A stretch of 17,378 bases of DNA from DATJYV01 sp035499415 (GTDB lineage: Bacteria > Bacteroidota > Ignavibacteria > UBA10030). The position numbers and the translations under genes were made by a program. This document shows positions 14,514-17,378 of the stretch, one piece after another. The stretch spans positions 1-17,378 of the forward strand of contig DATJYV010000046.1 in assembly GCA_035499415.1 (NCBI GenBank). The letters run 5' to 3'. The notes below the pieces were generated by a model. That model searched no databases. It had not been told where the DNA came from and saw only the letters and a list, made by a program, of their open reading frames with translations. How positions within the stretch are numbered: the stretch's first letter is position 1; every line of letters starts with the position of its first letter.

Positions 14514-15926
14514 TCAGGGAAACTCGAAGTACCGTTTTGCGTTGGAATAACAGATCCCTTTCACCATCCCGCCGATGAGAGGAATGTCGTCCGGGAGAAC
14601 ACCCCTCTCCATCTCCCCTCCCAGAATATTGCAGAGTATCCGCCGGAAATACTCGTGGCGCGAATACGAAAGAAGACTCCTCGAATCCGTGACCATTCCG
14701 ACGAACTGACTCAGCACTCCCATGTTCGAAAGCGATTCGATTTGCTTCGTCATCCCGTCCATCTGGTCCAGAAACCACCAGGCGGGACCGAACTGAATCT
14801 TTCCGGGGGTCGAACCATCCTGAAAATTCCCCGCCATCGTCGCGAATACATCATTATCCCTGGGATTGATGTTGTAAAGGATGGTCTTCGCCAGTTTTCC
14901 CTTTCGATCCAAATCGTCCAGAAATTTCCCCAAACTTCTCGCGATTTCCCCGTCGCCGATCGAATCGAACCCTGAGGCGGGGCCCAGCTTTTTCGTCATC
15001 CGCGAATTGACTTCGCGCAACGCGCCAAGGTGAAACTGCTGCACCCATCCTTTTTCCCAATCCTCCACCGCCATTTCGTGAAGCATCGCCGATTTCAGCT
15101 TCGCCGATTCGATCGGGTTCAATCGCTTCTTTCCCAGAACTTTCCGAAAGATTGTGTTGACCTCGCGCTCCGAGTACGACTCGGCGTACATCGTCTCGAG
15201 GCCGTGGTCGGACAGCCGGCATCCCGCCCGGTTGAAGAATTCGTGCCGACGCCGGAGCGCTTCCATGAAATCGGCAAACGTCCGTATCCGCACGCCCGCG
15301 GATTTTGATAATGTGCGTATGTACTTGACGAAATCGTCCCCGTTTTCCACGGCAAGAGCGGCATCGGCCCGGAATGTCGGAGAGACTTTCGGCGTTTGAC
15401 CTTTCAGCCCTGCAATGGCGCGATGGTGCTTCAGATCATCGGAAGCATCGTCTGTTGTGCAGACGACTTCCACATTAAATTGCTTTTGAAGACCCCGAAC
15501 CGAAAAGGCGGGATCCGCAAGCCGTTCGTTGCATTCCTCCCAAATGCTCCTCGCCGACGTCGGATTCAGAATCCGGTTCGAGATCCCGAAGGGCTTCTTC
15601 AGTTCAAGGTGCGTCCAGTGGAATAGCGGATTCCGAATGGTCTTCGGCACTGTCTCCGCCCACTTCTGAAATTTTTCCCAGTCCGTTGCATCCCCGGTGA
15701 TGTATCGTTCATCAACACCGCACGCGCGCATCGCGCGCCATTTATAATGGTCGCCGGCGAGCCAGATCTGAGTGAGATTCTCAAATCTCCTGTCTGTCGC
15801 GATTTCGGCGGCCGGTATGTGACAATGGAAATCAATGATCGGGAGCCGCTCAGCGAAATCGTGGTACAATCTCCTGGCGGTTCTCGAACCGAGTAGAAAA
15901 TCCTCGTCTATGAATGGACGGGACAT
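14514..15926 (-). CDS. uxaC: Uronate (glucuronate/galacturonate) isomerase
   Basis: A 470-aa cytosolic enzyme, full length for the family. It interconverts D-glucuronate with D-fructuronate and D-galacturonate with D-tagaturonate, the first step of the hexuronate pathway. It has an amidohydrolase-type barrel with the metal-binding HCH near the start of the fold (H34, H36 in IIDFHCHIPAAEI) and the family's HWTHLELKKPFGI near residue 104. The C-terminal MVTDSRSLLSYSRHEYFRRI and the following ILCNILGGEMERG are diagnostic. The start has GGAAGGA about 6 bases before the ATG. It follows the GH105-type hydrolase gene by 37 bases on the same strand, forming a uronate-use pair. Confidence 0.95.
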   Translation of the reverse strand: MSRPFIDEDFLLGSRTARRLYHDFAERLPIIDFHCHIPAAEIATDRRFENLTQIWLAGDHYKWRAMRACGVDERYITGDATDWEKFQKWAETVPKTIRNPLFHWTHLELKKPFGISNRILNPTSARSIWEECNERLADPAFSVRGLQKQFNVEVVCTTDDASDDLKHHRAIAGLKGQTPKVSPTFRADAALAVENGDDFVKYIRTLSKSAGVRIRTFADFMEALRRRHEFFNRAGCRLSDHGLETMYAESYSEREVNTIFRKVLGKKRLNPIESAKLKSAMLHEMAVEDWEKGWVQQFHLGALREVNSRMTKKLGPASGFDSIGDGEIARSLGKFLDDLDRKGKLAKTILYNINPRDNDVFATMAGNFQDGSTPGKIQFGPAWWFLDQMDGMTKQIESLSNMGVLSQFVGMVTDSRSLLSYSRHEYFRRILCNILGGEMERGVLPDDIPLIGGMVKGICYSNAKRYFEFP

Positions 15927-15963
15927 GATCGATCCTTCCTGCGTGATCGTGTGGCGTGTGAAA

Positions 15964-17103
15964 TTATCTCAGAAGCGCCGTGGCACACCACAGCACGGGC
16001 GCCTGGCCGTGCAAATCGCCGACACGGCGTTTCCGGTCGAGGTAATACTGCACGTCGTTCTTCTTCCCCGTTCCCTCACACACATTCCGAATATCCCCTT
16101 TTTCGTCGATACATTTCACCATCCCCATCCAACCTCTGCGTGCGCCAACGCCGTAAGTCGATGCTTCAAGCCATCCATTGCGAACGCCGGTAATCAGGGC
16201 GAACGTAAACATTCCCGTGCAGGAAGATTCGGGCCACGACTCGGGATGGTCGACCAGCTGATGCCACATTCCGCTTTCATCCTGATCCTTGAGCAGCTCC
16301 CGCATCATCGCCCGATACGCACGCATGATCCGGCCGCGGTACGGGCTGTCTTCCGGCAGCGACAGCAAAAGTTCGGTCATCCCTGCTGCAACCCAGCCAT
16401 TTCCTCTCCCCCAGAACAACGGAACATCCGGCGCGTGATAGAACAGGCCGTTTGGGCGCTGCAGCGAGTCCAGATACATCACCATTTCTTTCGCGGCTCT
16501 CTCGATGTAGAGGCGACGGCCGGTCGCCCGATATGCCTGCGTCTGGACAGAAGTGATCATGTACATATCATCGACCCACATCCTCGTTTGCGATGAATAC
16601 CCCCTTGCAATGTACTCATTCGATTCGTTGCCCGCTGAAGCGCCAACCGGTTTTCTCCATTGTGCATCCGCCATGTCGGTCGCAAGGTCCAGGCAATCCC
16701 GTCTTGTCGACTCGATGGAGATTTCAAACGGGACGATGGAAAATACCGTATGATCGACGTGGTCGGGAACGGGGATCAAAGCATTCGAATGTCCGAGCAG
16801 ATTATCGAACCGCGCGATCAATCGGTTCCGAAGGAGCGTATCGTGAGAGGCACGGGCAAACGTCAGAGCGCCATACCAGGTGCAGACTTCGGCGTAATGG
16901 ATTGGTCCCGGAGAATACAAACGATCATACCCGCCGAATGGGCTCGACGCAAATCTGTCGGCCACCAATCTCCCGATTTCTTGCGGCGATGCGCCGGCAG
17001 GCCATGCGCTCAACGGTGATGGAGTTTCCGTTTGCCTGGCCGCCGCATGGAGGGACACACACAGCAAAAGAATGAGAGTCATGTTTGACGCGGACTTTCT
17101 CAC
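15964..17103 (-). CDS. Secreted GH105-type unsaturated rhamnogalacturonyl hydrolase
   Basis: A 379-aa (alpha/alpha)6-barrel glycosidase of the GH88/GH105 (YteR/YesR) type, which hydrolyses unsaturated galacturonate from the non-reducing end of rhamnogalacturonan fragments. Numbering from the GTG: CTWYGAL (74-80), MWVDDMYM (175-182, with the catalytic Asp of the family) and HAPDVPLFWGRGNGW (223-237). An N-terminal signal peptide (MRKSASNM then LILLLCVSLHAAA) predicts export to the periplasm. The start is uncertain: GTG 17103 gives the best signal peptide, ATG 17082 lacks a charged n-region, and the TTG at 17142 is implausible. The best ribosome binding site nearby leads into another frame. It is upstream of uxaC. 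Its direct product normally goes through a keto-deoxyuronate route rather than UxaC, so the link is pathway-level. Confidence 0.87.
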   Translation of the reverse strand: MRKSASNMTLILLLCVSLHAAARQTETPSPLSAWPAGASPQEIGRLVADRFASSPFGGYDRLYSPGPIHYAEVCTWYGALTFARASHDTLLRNRLIARFDNLLGHSNALIPVPDHVDHTVFSIVPFEISIESTRRDCLDLATDMADAQWRKPVGASAGNESNEYIARGYSSQTRMWVDDMYMITSVQTQAYRATGRRLYIERAAKEMVMYLDSLQRPNGLFYHAPDVPLFWGRGNGWVAAGMTELLLSLPEDSPYRGRIMRAYRAMMRELLKDQDESGMWHQLVDHPESWPESSCTGMFTFALITGVRNGWLEASTYGVGARRGWMGMVKCIDEKGDIRNVCEGTGKKNDVQYYLDRKRRVGDLHGQAPVLWCATALLR

Positions 17104-17138
17104 GGTATTCTCATGGCCACGATTCCGATGAACCTCCT
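17100..17138 (-). promoter_or_regulatory. Strong ribosome binding site and 6-codon leader frame before the GH105 gene
   Basis: On the - strand AGGAGG (17138-17133) is followed after 12 bases by GTG GCC ATG AGA ATA CCG TGA. The TGA overlaps the GTG start of the GH105 gene as GTGA. This could be a coupling leader peptide, or a sign that one base is missing or extra here and the true start is the ATG in this frame. Confidence 0.35.
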
Positions 17139-17142
17139 GCAA

Positions 17143-17378
17143 ATGAAGAGTTTGTTTTCAAAAACATTCCGTGCGAGCCGTCTTATTGCCTGGGGCGTTC
17201 CGAGCTGCAGAGATCACACGAACTGACGCGGTGTGCACCAAAACCCGACGCAGAGGATGAGCGTCCGTAGCGCAGAAAACCCGTTTGCCTTCGTGATTGA
17301 AGTTCCGTAAAATGAACTTGAACCGATTCAATTTTCGAAAAATAATCTCTGCATTCAACCATATTTTAAGGAAATGGC
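17143..17378. other. Right-edge 5' region, possibly divergent
   Basis: No gene is supported in these 236 bases. The frames that stay open (about 60 codons) look random. The stretch must contain the promoter for the GH105-uxaC pair, but I found no convincing match on the - strand. It becomes A+T-rich to the right, as expected of a regulatory region. Confidence 0.45.
17318..17346 (+). promoter_or_regulatory. Candidate sigma-70-type promoter pointing off the right edge
   Basis: TTGAAC (17318-17323), 17 bases, then AATAAT (17341-17346). Downstream, TAAGGA precedes an ATG at 17374-17376, which could begin a + strand gene cut by the window end. The spacing between TAAGGA and ATG is short. Low certainty. 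Confidence 0.28.

Noticed and set aside
1..17378. Mobile element, prophage or CRISPR content
   Set aside because: No transposase, integrase, phage structural gene, terminal inverted repeat pair or spaced repeat array was seen.

Overview
The window looks like a chromosomal segment of a Bacteroidota-type bacterium, most plausibly the Ignavibacteria/Chlorobi side of that group. The best evidence is a secreted protein at 5604-6815 that ends in a type IX secretion (Por) sorting domain with the NYPNPFNPST signature. A candidate TTTG-N19-TAnnTTT promoter at 385-415 agrees with this. The taxonomic call is an inference from these signals only. No rRNA, tRNA, CRISPR array, transposase or integrase is visible.

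Left part (1-6815). A small + strand pair encodes a DUF1761-like membrane protein (478-885) and a 66-aa helical protein (923-1123). Facing it is a - strand group read from 4187 down to 1265: a protein with an exactly duplicated CX2CX8CX7C motif, a hemerythrin-like HHE protein, and a 620-aa protein of unknown function with nitronate-monooxygenase-like glycine motifs. A 787-base stretch with no convincing intact gene (4188-4974) separates these from a translationally coupled + strand pair of exported proteins, the second being the T9SS cargo with a TIM-barrel-like, possibly glycosidase, domain. An intrinsic terminator follows it.

Centre (6816-14459), the most interesting region. Seven + strand genes form what looks like a self-contained redox module with its own regulator: a membrane-anchored GcvH-like protein, a HybA-like four-cluster ferredoxin, a HybB/NrfD-like integral membrane quinone subunit, a second GcvH-like protein, a sensor histidine kinase with two c-type haem motifs in its periplasmic loop, an NtrC-type sigma-54 activator, and an archaemetzincin-type zinc protease. 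A near-consensus sigma-54 promoter (7106-7121) with an upstream dyad (6983-7000) precedes the first gene. This suggests that the haem-containing kinase and its partner control the membrane module. Both GcvH-like proteins lack the lysine that carries lipoate, and no hydrogenase or molybdopterin catalytic subunit is present. The chemistry therefore remains open.

Right part (14514-17103). A - strand pair encodes a secreted GH105-type unsaturated rhamnogalacturonyl hydrolase and uronate isomerase (UxaC), pointing to use of pectin-type plant polysaccharide. It converges on the central operon. The right edge is a 5' regulatory region, possibly divergent, with a candidate promoter and possible start codon for a + strand gene cut by the window end.
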